A stretch of DNA of 64,000 bases from Mycolicibacterium sp. P9-22 (GTDB taxonomy: Bacteria; Actinomycetota; Actinomycetes; Mycobacteriales; Mycobacteriaceae). The stretch covers positions 868,001 through 932,000 of the forward strand of contig NZ_NPKP01000001.1 of assembly GCF_008329585.1 (NCBI RefSeq), in the 5' to 3' direction. The notes beneath the pieces are model-generated. The model was not told where the DNA came from. It worked only from the letters and a program-made list of their open reading frames with translations, and searched no databases. Below are positions 44,528 to 53,069 of the stretch, one piece after another; position 1 is the first letter of the stretch, and each line of letters begins with the position of its first letter. A program made the translations under genes and the position numbers.

Positions 44528-45099
44528 ACGTCAAGTCTGCCAGCCCGCAGGTAGTGCGGAAGCCGGCGCTGGTGCGGCGTGCGGAGATTCTTGAAGCCGC
44601 GGCGGTTGAGTTCGCAGAAACGGGCTTGGCGGGCACCCCGTTGGAAGCCATCGCGGCACGTGCAGCGATCTCCCATCCGCGTGTTGTTCAGATGTTCGGC
44701 TCGAAGCAGTCACTGTTCGTGGAGGCCGTCGACGCGGTTTACGACCGTATTGTTGCGGCTTTCGCAACGTGTGGCGGCGCGGCATCTCCACATAGTGGTC
44801 GAGCATCGCTCACAGCGCTCGGCGATGCCTATCGCCGTCTGTTGCAGCGCGACCGCACAGTGTCGTTGATTATGTTGCAAGGCTTCGCAGCTGCCGCAGA
44901 GCCGGCCGTACGCGAGGTGGTTGCGCGACGGTATCTCGATTTGCAACGAACCGTGACAGAGCTGACGGGCGCCGATTCGCTGCAAGTGCGCACGTTCATG
45001 GCGACAGGTCTGGTGGCCACCGTGTCGGTTGCGCTCGAGCTTCCTGGCAAGCGAACTGACTCACGTTGGGCGGCATTGCTCTTGGCGCGTGTCTCTTAG
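44524..45099 (+). CDS. TetR family transcriptional regulator
   Basis: A 191-residue regulator with an N-terminal TetR helix-turn-helix: RRAEILEAAAVEFAETGLAGTPLEAIA and ISHPRVVQMFGSKQSLFVEAV (about residues 15-65). The C-terminal ligand domain is typical in length. It starts at a GTG overlapping the SnoaL stop. The 20-bp operator just before SnoaL is the obvious binding site, giving negative autoregulation relieved by a small ligand, possibly the SnoaL substrate. Confidence 0.88.
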   Translation: MNVKSASPQVVRKPALVRRAEILEAAAVEFAETGLAGTPLEAIAARAAISHPRVVQMFGSKQSLFVEAVDAVYDRIVAAFATCGGAASPHSGRASLTALGDAYRRLLQRDRTVSLIMLQGFAAAAEPAVREVVARRYLDLQRTVTELTGADSLQVRTFMATGLVATVSVALELPGKRTDSRWAALLLARVS

Positions 45100-45126
45100 A
45101 TCGGCGCGCTCGGCACAACGCCGATC
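45099..45126. terminator. Stem-loop after TetR gene
   Basis: GATCGGCG (45099-45106) and CGCCGATC (45119-45126) are perfect arms around 12 bases, starting at the TetR stop codon. No T run follows, so it would be an intrinsic terminator without U tract. Confidence 0.4.
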
Positions 45127-45157
45127 CGAAACTTCGATTAAACCGACACCGACCGCC

Positions 45158-45285
45158 CTACTTGAGGTCGTTCCGACCGTCTGTCAACATTCCGATTGAG
45201 GGGAGCAAAGCCAGCGCCACCTGCAGATCCCGACTGTCGCGGTCCAGGCTGCGGTGAAGGAGTTCCTCGGCTTGGCGGCCCGATA
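45158..45285 (-). pseudogene. Possible gene remnant downstream of IclR
   Basis: Minus-strand frame just beyond the IclR stop reads SGRQAEELLHRSLDR...LLPSIGMLTDGR and ends in TAG at 45158. It resembles the tail of a longer protein (a LacI-like ending is conceivable) and has no start. Suggests a rearrangement junction. Confidence 0.3.
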
Positions 45286-45297
45286 GCGCGCCGGGCC

Positions 45298-46014
45298 TCA
45301 CTGCCGACCCCCGCACATGGTTCGGCTGATCTCCGCAGCGGCGACGCGCACCTGTGCGCCCAGTTCCTCGAATCGTTCCGCGCCGATGCGGCTACTGGGC
45401 CCGGAAACCGACAGAGCGGCAACAGGTCCCGCGGACCCGACGATCGGTGCCCCGATGGAACTGATGCCCGAGGACATCTCGTCGACGCTCACCGCGTAGC
45501 CACGCCGGCGGGTCTCGTCGAGAACAGTGCGGGTATCGGTGGGGTCAACGTGGGTGACCGCCGCCAGGTAGTCGTCGGTGAAGTGTTCACCACACGCCGC
45601 CAGGTACGCCAAACCGGCCGCCGACGCGTGCAGCGCGAATCGTTCACCGAGCGCCATGAACGCCCGCAATGGGTGCGGGGAATCGAGCCGCAGAATCAGC
45701 ACGAGGGTCTGACCATCCGGTGCGGCCAGGTGGACGGTCTCGGTGGTGGCCGCCTGGAGCTCGTTCATGACCGGCCGTGCGATGTCACGCAGGCCGCCGG
45801 CAGCCCCGGCCCGGCCCGCCACCGCCGCCGCACGATACGTCAACCGCCAGCGAGCCGGCGCCGAATCGGTGGCACCGATCCAGCCCAGCTCCTGCAAGGT
45901 GAGCAGCACGCGATGGACGGTGCTCTTCGGAAGCTCCACTGAGCGGGCGAGTTCGGACAGACCGACCGGCTGCGCATCGGCCACGGCTTCCAGGACGCGG
46001 AATGCCGACAGCAC
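45298..46014 (-). CDS. IclR family transcriptional regulator
   Basis: A regulator of at least 238 residues: winged helix (LSELARSVELPKSTVHRVLLTL, about residues 20-42) and IclR ligand domain (GYAVSVDEMSSGISSIGAPI). The chosen GTG leaves almost no residues before the HTH, and no better start is seen: the frame continues upstream into the FAH 3' end without ATG/GTG close to a ribosome site, apart from GCGAGGAC before an ATC. It is the promoter-distal gene of the carboxylate operon and may sense its substrate. Confidence 0.82.
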   Translation of the reverse strand: MLSAFRVLEAVADAQPVGLSELARSVELPKSTVHRVLLTLQELGWIGATDSAPARWRLTYRAAAVAGRAGAAGGLRDIARPVMNELQAATTETVHLAAPDGQTLVLILRLDSPHPLRAFMALGERFALHASAAGLAYLAACGEHFTDDYLAAVTHVDPTDTRTVLDETRRRGYAVSVDEMSSGISSIGAPIVGSAGPVAALSVSGPSSRIGAERFEELGAQVRVAAAEISRTMCGGRQ

Positions 46015-46054
46015 GCTCGATGTGGCCGCGATGTTGTCCTCGCCCCGTGTCCGG

Positions 46055-46900
46055 CTACAACACGGGATTGGTGAGCGACGCCATGCCGTTACCGAGTTCG
46101 CAGCGCACCACATCGCCGGTCTCGATGCCGACGGCTCCCGGGGTACCGGTGGACAGGATGTCACCGGGATAGAACGGCATCACCTGGCTGTGGAAGCTGA
46201 GCAACTCGGCGGGGGAGAACGTCATGCCCGACACCGTGTCCTTGCGGTGCACCGCTCCGTTGTGGATCGTCGAGACCTGCAGGTCGGCCAACGGCCCGTG
46301 CGACAGGACCTCGTCGAGCGTGATCAGGTCGGGACCGAACGAGAAGAATGTCGGGTAATTCTTCACCCGGGTGAGGTAACGCGGATTCTCCAACAGCACC
46401 GCCTCGGCGGTCTGATCCAGCACCGGCACGATTCCCGCGACATAGGACATCGCGTCCTCGACACCCACCTGGTAGCACGTCCGCCCGATCACCAGGCCGA
46501 CTTCGGCTTCGGCGGTGACCTTCCCGATCCCTGGGGGCACCACGATGGGCTCGCCCGGGCCGACGATGGTGTGGTCACCCTTGAGGAACGACGCGGGCGA
46601 CGTGCGGGGAGCCTGCTCACCGAGATCGCCGGCGTGCCCGCCGTAGTTCAGGCCGATGCCGAGGATCTTGCGGGGTGTGCGCCACGGCGCGAGGACCTTC
46701 GCCTCGGGGTAGACGCACTGGCTGTCATCGACGCCGGCGGCGATGGCGGCGGCGAGCTCGTCGAGGCGCTCGGTGCGCAGCAGCGACAACAGATCACTGT
46801 GCGCGCCGGGCAGTACCTGATCGACGCGGGCCAGCCGGCCGTCGGCGAGCGCGACGCAGGCGAGCTGTTCCTCGCTGACCTGGACAGTACGAAGACGCAT
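46055..46900 (-). CDS. Fumarylacetoacetate hydrolase family protein
   Basis: A 281-residue FAH-family protein. N-terminal small domain (MRLRTVQVSEEQ), then the FAH core: ILGIGLNYGGHAGD near residue 80, GKVTAEAEVGLVIGR with the metal-binding Glu pair near 127, YTRVKNYPTFFSFGPDLIT-like core and TGTPGAVG near the end. Members hydrolyse, decarboxylate or hydrate acylpyruvates and related 2-oxoacids. Sits 37 bases after the SDR gene. Confidence 0.87.
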   Translation of the reverse strand: MRLRTVQVSEEQLACVALADGRLARVDQVLPGAHSDLLSLLRTERLDELAAAIAAGVDDSQCVYPEAKVLAPWRTPRKILGIGLNYGGHAGDLGEQAPRTSPASFLKGDHTIVGPGEPIVVPPGIGKVTAEAEVGLVIGRTCYQVGVEDAMSYVAGIVPVLDQTAEAVLLENPRYLTRVKNYPTFFSFGPDLITLDEVLSHGPLADLQVSTIHNGAVHRKDTVSGMTFSPAELLSFHSQVMPFYPGDILSTGTPGAVGIETGDVVRCELGNGMASLTNPVL

Positions 46901-46937
46901 GACGTTCCTATCTGGAGTTGATGGGGGAGTTGGTGTT

Positions 46938-47726
46938 TCAGATGACGCTGCGGATCAGGCCGCCGTCGACGCGGATGACCGACCCGGTGATGTAGGAGGC
47001 GCGCTCGCTGCACAGGAATGCGGCCGCGTCGGCGTACTCGTCGGGTGTGCCGTAACGGCCCAGTGCCATGGTGGCCGCGCTCTCGCGGGCCACCTCCTCG
47101 ACACTGCGATCCTCCCGACCGGCCCGCTTCTCATCGAGGAAACGGGTCCGGTCCGTCGCGATGCGACCGGGCACGATCACATTGCTGGTGATCCCGTCGC
47201 GGCCCACCTCCCCGGCGAGGGTTTTGGACCAGGAGTGCAGACTCGCCCGCAGCGTATTGGACAGCCCGAGGTTCGGGATGGGGGTCAGCGCACCCGATGA
47301 CGTCGACGTCAGTACCCGGCCCCAATGCCGTTCCCGCATACCCGGTATCACCCTGTCGGTCAGCGTGATCACCGACAGGATCATCTGCTCGAAGCCGGCG
47401 CGCCAGGTCGCGGCGTCCTGGCCGACCACCGGGGTGGGCGGCGGGCCGCCGGTGTTGTTGACCAGGATGTCGACGCCGCCGAGGGCCTCCTCGACCGCGG
47501 TCACGGTGGCGTCCACGGCGGCGAGGTCGGCGAGGTCCCACACCACGGGCAGAGCCTTGGCCCCGGTCTGCTCGACGAGGGCCGCCGTCGCGGCCAGACC
47601 GTCGGCCGACCGTCCGGACACTGCGACGTTGACGCCCTCCTGCGCGAGCCGCACCGCGATCGCCGAACCGAGCCCTCCGCTGGCGCCGAGGACCAGTGCG
47701 GTCCGGCCGGTGATTCCGAGATCCAT
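46938..47726 (-). CDS. SDR-fold protein lacking YxxxK
   Basis: A 262-residue SDR: GASGGLGSAIA near residue 15, NNTGGPPP instead of NNAG near 91, Ser pair in TSTSSGALTP. At the active-site Tyr/Lys positions it reads LGLSNTLRASL, so the usual YxxxK is gone. A group of annotated 'oxidoreductases' shares such an SNTxR motif and forms its own branch. C-terminal YITGSVIRVDGGL is normal. Coenzyme binding is probably kept; chemistry unclear. Confidence 0.85.
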   Translation of the reverse strand: MDLGITGRTALVLGASGGLGSAIAVRLAQEGVNVAVSGRSADGLAATAALVEQTGAKALPVVWDLADLAAVDATVTAVEEALGGVDILVNNTGGPPPTPVVGQDAATWRAGFEQMILSVITLTDRVIPGMRERHWGRVLTSTSSGALTPIPNLGLSNTLRASLHSWSKTLAGEVGRDGITSNVIVPGRIATDRTRFLDEKRAGREDRSVEEVARESAATMALGRYGTPDEYADAAAFLCSERASYITGSVIRVDGGLIRSVI

Positions 47727-47738
47727 GATTTCCCTTCG

Positions 47739-48638
47739 TTATCGAGTTGCGGACGTGGCGCTGGGCACCGTGGCAAGGTGCTGGTCCAGGATGGGTGTGA
47801 GACTCGCGGGCAGCGTCCGGGCCGGCCGGCGGACCCGGCTCGAGGAGATCACCCCGCGCCGGCGCAGCACCTCCTTGCGGATCGCCAGCCCGATCTTGAG
47901 CTGGCCCTCGAAGTTGGCCAGCGGTAGCCACGGCGCCCAGGTGTCCCGGGCGGCGGTGAAACCGCCCTGCTCCCAGGCGTTCAGCACCGCGGCAAGGGCG
48001 GCGGGATGACTGAATCCCGTCATGGCACCCGCTGATCCCGCCGCCAGCTCGTCGAGCAGACCGACACCGCCCAGCCCACCGAATACCGGCACATCCACCA
48101 GGGGCGCGATATGTGCGATGGCCGCCGAGGTGGGCGGTGTCTCGGACTTCACGCCGACGGCGAACGGGCAGGCCCGCACCAGCGCGACCAACTGCTCGTC
48201 GGACACCGACACCCCGGAGGCCACCGGGTAGTCCTGGATCAGGATCCCTACTCCGGTCGCCTCGTGGAGTCGTGCCAGCGCGTGACCGGCCACACCAGGA
48301 TCGGGATCGGGGATCTGTGCCATCAACGCCACCGGTGGCCGCGCCACCGCGGCCAGTAGCCGCTGCGCCTGCACCACGGCCGCGTCCGGATCGCGTTCGG
48401 AAAGACCGAGAACATAGGGTAATTCGGTGGCGTCGGCGACGGTGCGGGCCACCGCAGCCGCCTCATCGGCCGTCAGCGCGGCCGCCTCCCCGAACACGCC
48501 GAGCGCCACCAGCCCCAGACATCGATCAGAAGCGAACGCAGCGACCTCGTTGCACAGCGATGCCAGATCAACGGCCAGCCCGTCGTCGAACGGGGTGGCG
48601 AGCACACCCCACAGTCCCTGGGAAAGACCACCTGTCAC
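47739..48638 (-). CDS. Dihydrodipicolinate synthase-family aldolase
   Basis: A 299-residue (beta/alpha)8 protein of the DapA/KDG aldolase family. The Schiff-base Lys is in FAVGVKSETPPT near residue 163 and the catalytic Tyr in ILIQDYPVASG near 136; the usual GTTGE reads GVFGE. Likely cleaves a 2-oxo acid to pyruvate plus an aldehyde, or the reverse. Overlaps the LhgO gene by ATGA. Confidence 0.85.
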   Translation of the reverse strand: MTGGLSQGLWGVLATPFDDGLAVDLASLCNEVAAFASDRCLGLVALGVFGEAAALTADEAAAVARTVADATELPYVLGLSERDPDAAVVQAQRLLAAVARPPVALMAQIPDPDPGVAGHALARLHEATGVGILIQDYPVASGVSVSDEQLVALVRACPFAVGVKSETPPTSAAIAHIAPLVDVPVFGGLGGVGLLDELAAGSAGAMTGFSHPAALAAVLNAWEQGGFTAARDTWAPWLPLANFEGQLKIGLAIRKEVLRRRGVISSSRVRRPARTLPASLTPILDQHLATVPSATSATR

Positions 48639-49855
48639 AGTTCCACCTCTGCCGCATCGATGGTGGCCACCACGTGTTCGGCGATGGCGAGCGCCGATGT
48701 CGCCGCGGGAGAGGGCGCATTGCGCAGCACGACGATGCGGTCGCGGAAGCTGATCCGGAAGTCATCGACCAGGCCGCCGTCGGCGTCGAGGGCCTGGGCC
48801 CTGATGCCCGACGGTCCGGGCACCACATCGTCGTCCTGCAGGTCGGGTACGTAGGCCCGCGCGGCCTCGACGAATCGGTGCTTGCTCAACGACCCGTACA
48901 TCTCGCGGATACCGGTCCGCCAATGCTGGCAGGCGAACTGCCAGAACGCCGGGGTCCGGGCGATCCCGAACAGGTCGGGCACCGACACGGTGCGCCAGTT
49001 GTAGCCCTCGCGGGCAAGGGCCAGCACGGCATTGGGGCCGATCAGCACCTGTCCATCGACCCGCGGGGTGACGTGGACGCCCAGGAACGGGTAGCGCGGG
49101 TCCGGCACCGGGTAGACCAATCCGTTGACCAGGCCCCGGCGCTCCGGCTTGATCGCGTAGTACTCACCGCGGAACGGCATGATCACCGGATCCGGTCCGT
49201 CGCCGGCCATCTCGGCCAGCCGGTCACTCTGCAGGCCGCCGCACGCCACCACCCGGTCGAACGTGGTCGCGGCGGTGCCGCCGTCGGTACAAGAGGTCAC
49301 CACGACCTCGGCCCCCACTGATCGCAGGCCGGTGACCTCGTGGCCGAGCAGCACCTTGGCGCCTGCGGCGGTCGCATCGACGGCCAACGCCTGGGTGACC
49401 TGGGCGAAGTCGACGATCGAGGTCGACGGCGAGTGCAGTGCGGCGACACCGCGGACGTGCGGTTCGAGTTCGCGGAGTTCGCCGGGCCCGATGGTACGGA
49501 TGCCCGGGACGCCGTTGGCCAGCGCGCGTTCCTCGATATCGCGCAGCCGGGTGCGCTCCACCTCGTCGAGCGCCACCAGCACCTTGCCGCAGGCGATCCG
49601 GGGGATCGAGCGCTCGGTGCAGAACTCCTCGAGCAGCCCGACGCCGCGACGGCACAGCCGGGCCTTGACCGACCCGGGCTGGTAGTACAGACCGGCATGC
49701 ACGACACCGCTGTTGCGTCCGGTCTGGTGGGCGGCGAGCCGGTCCTCCTTCTCGTACACCGTCACCTCGGCGCCGGGATGCCGGGTGAGGATCTCGCGGG
49801 CGATGGCGATCCCGACGATGCCGCCGCCGATGACTGCGATACGGGTGTCGGCCAT
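48635..49855 (-). CDS. lhgO: L-2-hydroxyglutarate oxidase family protein
   Basis: A 406-residue FAD protein of the D-amino-acid oxidase fold, LhgO type: AVIGGGIVGIAIAREI near residue 7, RNSGVVHAGLYYQPGSVKARLC near 47 (the family signature), and FLGVHVTPRVDG near 267. LhgO oxidises L-2-hydroxyglutarate to 2-oxoglutarate at the membrane. In this operon it may act on a related 2-hydroxy acid. TGATG overlap with the CoA transferase. Confidence 0.88.
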   Translation of the reverse strand: MADTRIAVIGGGIVGIAIAREILTRHPGAEVTVYEKEDRLAAHQTGRNSGVVHAGLYYQPGSVKARLCRRGVGLLEEFCTERSIPRIACGKVLVALDEVERTRLRDIEERALANGVPGIRTIGPGELRELEPHVRGVAALHSPSTSIVDFAQVTQALAVDATAAGAKVLLGHEVTGLRSVGAEVVVTSCTDGGTAATTFDRVVACGGLQSDRLAEMAGDGPDPVIMPFRGEYYAIKPERRGLVNGLVYPVPDPRYPFLGVHVTPRVDGQVLIGPNAVLALAREGYNWRTVSVPDLFGIARTPAFWQFACQHWRTGIREMYGSLSKHRFVEAARAYVPDLQDDDVVPGPSGIRAQALDADGGLVDDFRISFRDRIVVLRNAPSPAATSALAIAEHVVATIDAAEVEL

Positions 49856-51024
49856 CAGAACCCCTGAACCCGAGCGTATTCGGCGAAAACCTCGTCCTGG
49901 TGGGCGCCGAGACCGGGAGGGGCCTCGCTGCGCGGTTCACGATGACCGGACAAGTTGAGCGGGGAGGCGGGCACATCCACGTCGCCGAGGGTGGGATGCG
50001 GCAAGGTCAGCACCATGTTGTCGCGGACGTGCTGCCAGTCATATACCTCCGGGATGGTGCGAATCCGGCCGGCGGGTACCCCCGCAGCGTCGAGGGCGGC
50101 GAGCACCTCGGCGGCGGCACGGTCGGCGAGCAGGTCGTCGATCTCCTTCTGCAGCATCTCCGCGCGGCCCACCCGGTCGATATTGGTGGCGATATCGGCC
50201 CGGTCTGGGTCCAGTCCGACGATCGGCGCGAACCGGCGCCACAGCGATTCCGAGCCGACCGCGATCACGATATCGGCGTCGCGGCAACCGAATACCCCAT
50301 ACGGCGCGATGGAGGGGTGCCGGTTACCGGTCATCACCGGTTCCACCCCGGCGGCCAGCCAGCCGACGCCATGGAACACGTGCACACCGACGACGGCCGC
50401 GAGCAGCGAGGTGTCGATGTGCTGCCCGGTGCCGGTGTGCTCACGCGCCCGCAGCGCCGTCATCACCCCGAAGGCGCCGAACAGCCCGGCGAGGATGTCG
50501 GCGATGGGCAGACCGACCCGTTGTGGCGGGCTGCCCGGATGCCCGGTCAGCGTCATCAGCCCACCCTCGGCCTGCACGATCTGATCGAATCCGGGCCGTG
50601 CGCCGTCGGGGCCGCCACTGCCGAAACCGGTGATGGACAGGGTGATCAGCCGCGGGTTGAGCTCCCGCAGCGTGTCCAGACCGAGTCCCAGGCGCTCCAG
50701 CACGCCCGGCCGGTAGTTCTCCACCAGCACGTCGGCGTGTGTGGCAAGCCAACGCAGCCGCTCGGCACCCTCGTCGGACTTGAAGTCCAGCACCACCGAG
50801 CGCTTGTTGCGGTTGGCGCTCATGAAATATGCGGACTCCCGGTGGCCGTCGCGTTCGACGAAGGGCAGCCATCCGCGGCTGTCGTCGCCGCCCGGGGGCT
50901 CCACCTTGACCACGTCGGCGCCGGCGTCGGCCAGCATCATGGTGGCGTAGGGTCCGGCCAGGGCGCGGCTCAGGTCCACCACCTTCAGGCCGGCCAGCGG
51001 GCGTGGCCCATTGACGTCAACCAC
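49855..51024 (-). CDS. Family III CoA transferase (CaiB/BaiF), first
   Basis: A 389-residue CoA transferase: LKVVDLSRALAGPYATMMLADAGADVVKVEPPGG opening in parts, NRNKRSVVLDFKS near 70, and the catalytic Asp in GQHIDTSLL near 180. It would form a CoA thioester from a carboxylate using an acyl-CoA donor. Its start overlaps the AbrB gene end by 8 bases. The gene at 55920 encodes a second enzyme of the same family. Confidence 0.9.
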   Translation of the reverse strand: MVDVNGPRPLAGLKVVDLSRALAGPYATMMLADAGADVVKVEPPGGDDSRGWLPFVERDGHRESAYFMSANRNKRSVVLDFKSDEGAERLRWLATHADVLVENYRPGVLERLGLGLDTLRELNPRLITLSITGFGSGGPDGARPGFDQIVQAEGGLMTLTGHPGSPPQRVGLPIADILAGLFGAFGVMTALRAREHTGTGQHIDTSLLAAVVGVHVFHGVGWLAAGVEPVMTGNRHPSIAPYGVFGCRDADIVIAVGSESLWRRFAPIVGLDPDRADIATNIDRVGRAEMLQKEIDDLLADRAAAEVLAALDAAGVPAGRIRTIPEVYDWQHVRDNMVLTLPHPTLGDVDVPASPLNLSGHREPRSEAPPGLGAHQDEVFAEYARVQGF

Positions 51025-51520
51025 GAGATCCTCCCATCAGTTTCAGGCCCACCGTCATGAGCACGATCACCGAGGTGATGCGCAGCACGTGCACGGTCAG
51101 CACGATCGGTACGTTGGCGCCGGCTGTCGCCGACAGGGCTCCCATTTGCGCGATACCGCCCGGGGCGGTCGCCAGCAGTGCGGTCAGGGAATCGAACGAG
51201 GTGAACTTCCACAACAACCAGGCCGCGGCGAGTCCGAACAGCAGGAACGCCACCACCGTGACGACGATGGGCACCACCGCGGTGCGCAACTGGCTCAGGG
51301 TGTCCTTGGTGACGCCCACGCCGAGCAGCCATCCGATCATCACGTAGACGATCCACTTCACCGATGTGGGGAAGTCGAAGGCCGTCATGGAGGTCATGTT
51401 GACGACCGCCACGCCGATCATCGCTCCGAGCAGCGGCGCTGCGGGGAGATGGAGCAGCGTCGCGATCGCCGCGCCGAGCACCGCGGCGACCGCGGTGATC
51501 AGCAGGGAGACAAGGCTCAT
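51017..51520 (-). CDS. AbrB-type membrane protein, half-size
   Basis: A 167-residue, highly hydrophobic protein with about five helices. PGGIAQMGALS and MIGVAVVNMTS match one repeat of the AbrB (ammonia monooxygenase-annotated) duplicated membrane family, which is normally about 350 residues with two repeats. Here only one repeat is present. Joined to TctA by ATGA overlap, so it probably belongs to the transporter unit. Confidence 0.75.
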   Translation of the reverse strand: MSLVSLLITAVAAVLGAAIATLLHLPAAPLLGAMIGVAVVNMTSMTAFDFPTSVKWIVYVMIGWLLGVGVTKDTLSQLRTAVVPIVVTVVAFLLFGLAAAWLLWKFTSFDSLTALLATAPGGIAQMGALSATAGANVPIVLTVHVLRITSVIVLMTVGLKLMGGSRG

Positions 51521-53061
51521 CAGACTCGGTCCCGGTCCCGCTTCTTGGGTGAGAGCACCAGCAGGGCACGCTGACTCACCTTCCGGAGCGGATCTTTGAT
51601 CAGCGGGATGGTGAACAGGAACACGATGAACGCGAGGATTCCCAGCGACGTCCCGCGCTCGGTGAACACGCTCAGGCTGCCACCGGAGATGACCATGGTC
51701 TGCCGCAGCGACTCCTCGGCCAGTGGACCGAGGACCAGCGCGATGACCAGTGCGGCCGGCGACAACCCGTAGATCCGCATGAAGAACCCGAGCACCCCGC
51801 ACACCAGCATGATCTGCACGTCGAGCAGGCTCTTGTTGACCGCGAATGTGCCCAGGACGCACAGCAACAGCACGATGGGGCCCAGCACCCGGAACGGCAC
51901 GCGGGCGATGCTCGCGAAACCGGGGATGCAGAACACGTTGACCAGCAGCAGCATGATGTTGCCCAGGAACATGCTGGCGATCAGACCCCAGGCGAACTCC
52001 GGGTTCTGCGTCATCAGCAGCGGTCCGGGCTGCAGGCCCCACATCAGGAACCCGCCGAGCAGCACGGCCGTGGCGCCACCGCCGGGGATGCCCAACGTCA
52101 GCAGCGGCACCATGGCGCCCGAGGACGCCGCGTTGTTCGCGGCTTCGGGGCCCACCAGGCCGGCCATCGCGCCCTTGCCGAACTTCTCCGGTGTCTTGGA
52201 CACCGACTTCTCGACGTTGTACGCCATCAGCGACGCGATGGTCGCCCCGGCTCCGGGGGTGACACCGACACCGAACCCGAGGAACGATCCACGCAACGCC
52301 GGGCCGGCGGATTCGCGGAAGTCCTTGCGGTTGGGCCAGAATCCACGGCTACGGGCCGACACTCCGAAGAAGTCCAGCTTCTCCAGATGCCCGCCCCGCC
52401 ACAGGGTGTGCAGCACCTCGCCGACGGCGAACAGCCCGATCGCCACCGGGATGAAGTCGATGCCGTTGATCAGGTTCACCGAGCCGAAGGTGTAGCGCTG
52501 CTCGCCGCCACCGATATCGATGCCGACGGTGCCGATGGCGAATCCCATCAGTGCCGACAAGGCGCCGAGCAGCTTGTTGCCCTTCAGGATCACGATGACG
52601 GTCAGCAGGCCGGCCATCACGATCAGGAAGTACTCCGGCGGCCCGAACGTCTTGGCGAACTCCGCGGTGATGGGTGCGGCGAACGACAGCAGCACGGCTC
52701 CGATGGTGCCCGCCACGAAGGAGGCGACCGCCGCCATCACCAGGGCCGGGCCGGCCCGGCCCTGTTTGGCGAGCGGGTAGCCGTCGAATGTGCTTGCCAC
52801 GGTCGCTGATTCACCCGGCGTGTTGATGAGTACCGAGGTGATGGTGCCGCCGTACATGGAACCGTAGTAGACGGCGGCCAGCATCACGATCGCACCCGTG
52901 GGGTCCAGCCCGAACGTGACGGGCAGCAGGATCGCCAGGCCCGCCGACGGTCCCACCCCGGGGATGACTCCGACGACCATGCCGATGAGCACGCCGCCGG
53001 CGAGCAGCAGCATGTTCTGCCACGTCAGGATCGCGTAGATCCCTTCCAGTAACTGAGTCAT
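51520..53061 (-). CDS. tctA: Tripartite tricarboxylate transporter, large permease
   Basis: A 513-residue TctA permease with about 11-12 helices. The family motif GVIPGVGPSAGLAILLPVTFGLDPTGAIVMLAAVYYGSMYGG (residues ~33-75, quoted only in part) and the second glycine-rich GVTPGAGATIASLMAYN near 265 are clear. Together with TctB and TctC it imports a carboxylate with sodium or protons. Start ATG chosen by the conserved N-terminal TWQNMLLL helix. Confidence 0.92.
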   Translation of the reverse strand: MTQLLEGIYAILTWQNMLLLAGGVLIGMVVGVIPGVGPSAGLAILLPVTFGLDPTGAIVMLAAVYYGSMYGGTITSVLINTPGESATVASTFDGYPLAKQGRAGPALVMAAVASFVAGTIGAVLLSFAAPITAEFAKTFGPPEYFLIVMAGLLTVIVILKGNKLLGALSALMGFAIGTVGIDIGGGEQRYTFGSVNLINGIDFIPVAIGLFAVGEVLHTLWRGGHLEKLDFFGVSARSRGFWPNRKDFRESAGPALRGSFLGFGVGVTPGAGATIASLMAYNVEKSVSKTPEKFGKGAMAGLVGPEAANNAASSGAMVPLLTLGIPGGGATAVLLGGFLMWGLQPGPLLMTQNPEFAWGLIASMFLGNIMLLLVNVFCIPGFASIARVPFRVLGPIVLLLCVLGTFAVNKSLLDVQIMLVCGVLGFFMRIYGLSPAALVIALVLGPLAEESLRQTMVISGGSLSVFTERGTSLGILAFIVFLFTIPLIKDPLRKVSQRALLVLSPKKRDRDRV

Positions 53062-53069
53062 GTCGCTCC

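Noticed and set aside
45743..46921. 392-codon + strand frame over IclR and FAH
   Set aside because: Translation is His/Gly/Arg-rich shadow; both minus-strand genes carry full family motifs.
48113..51060. Long + strand frames opposite LhgO and CoA transferase
   Set aside because: No conserved motifs; the minus-strand genes explain the region completely.
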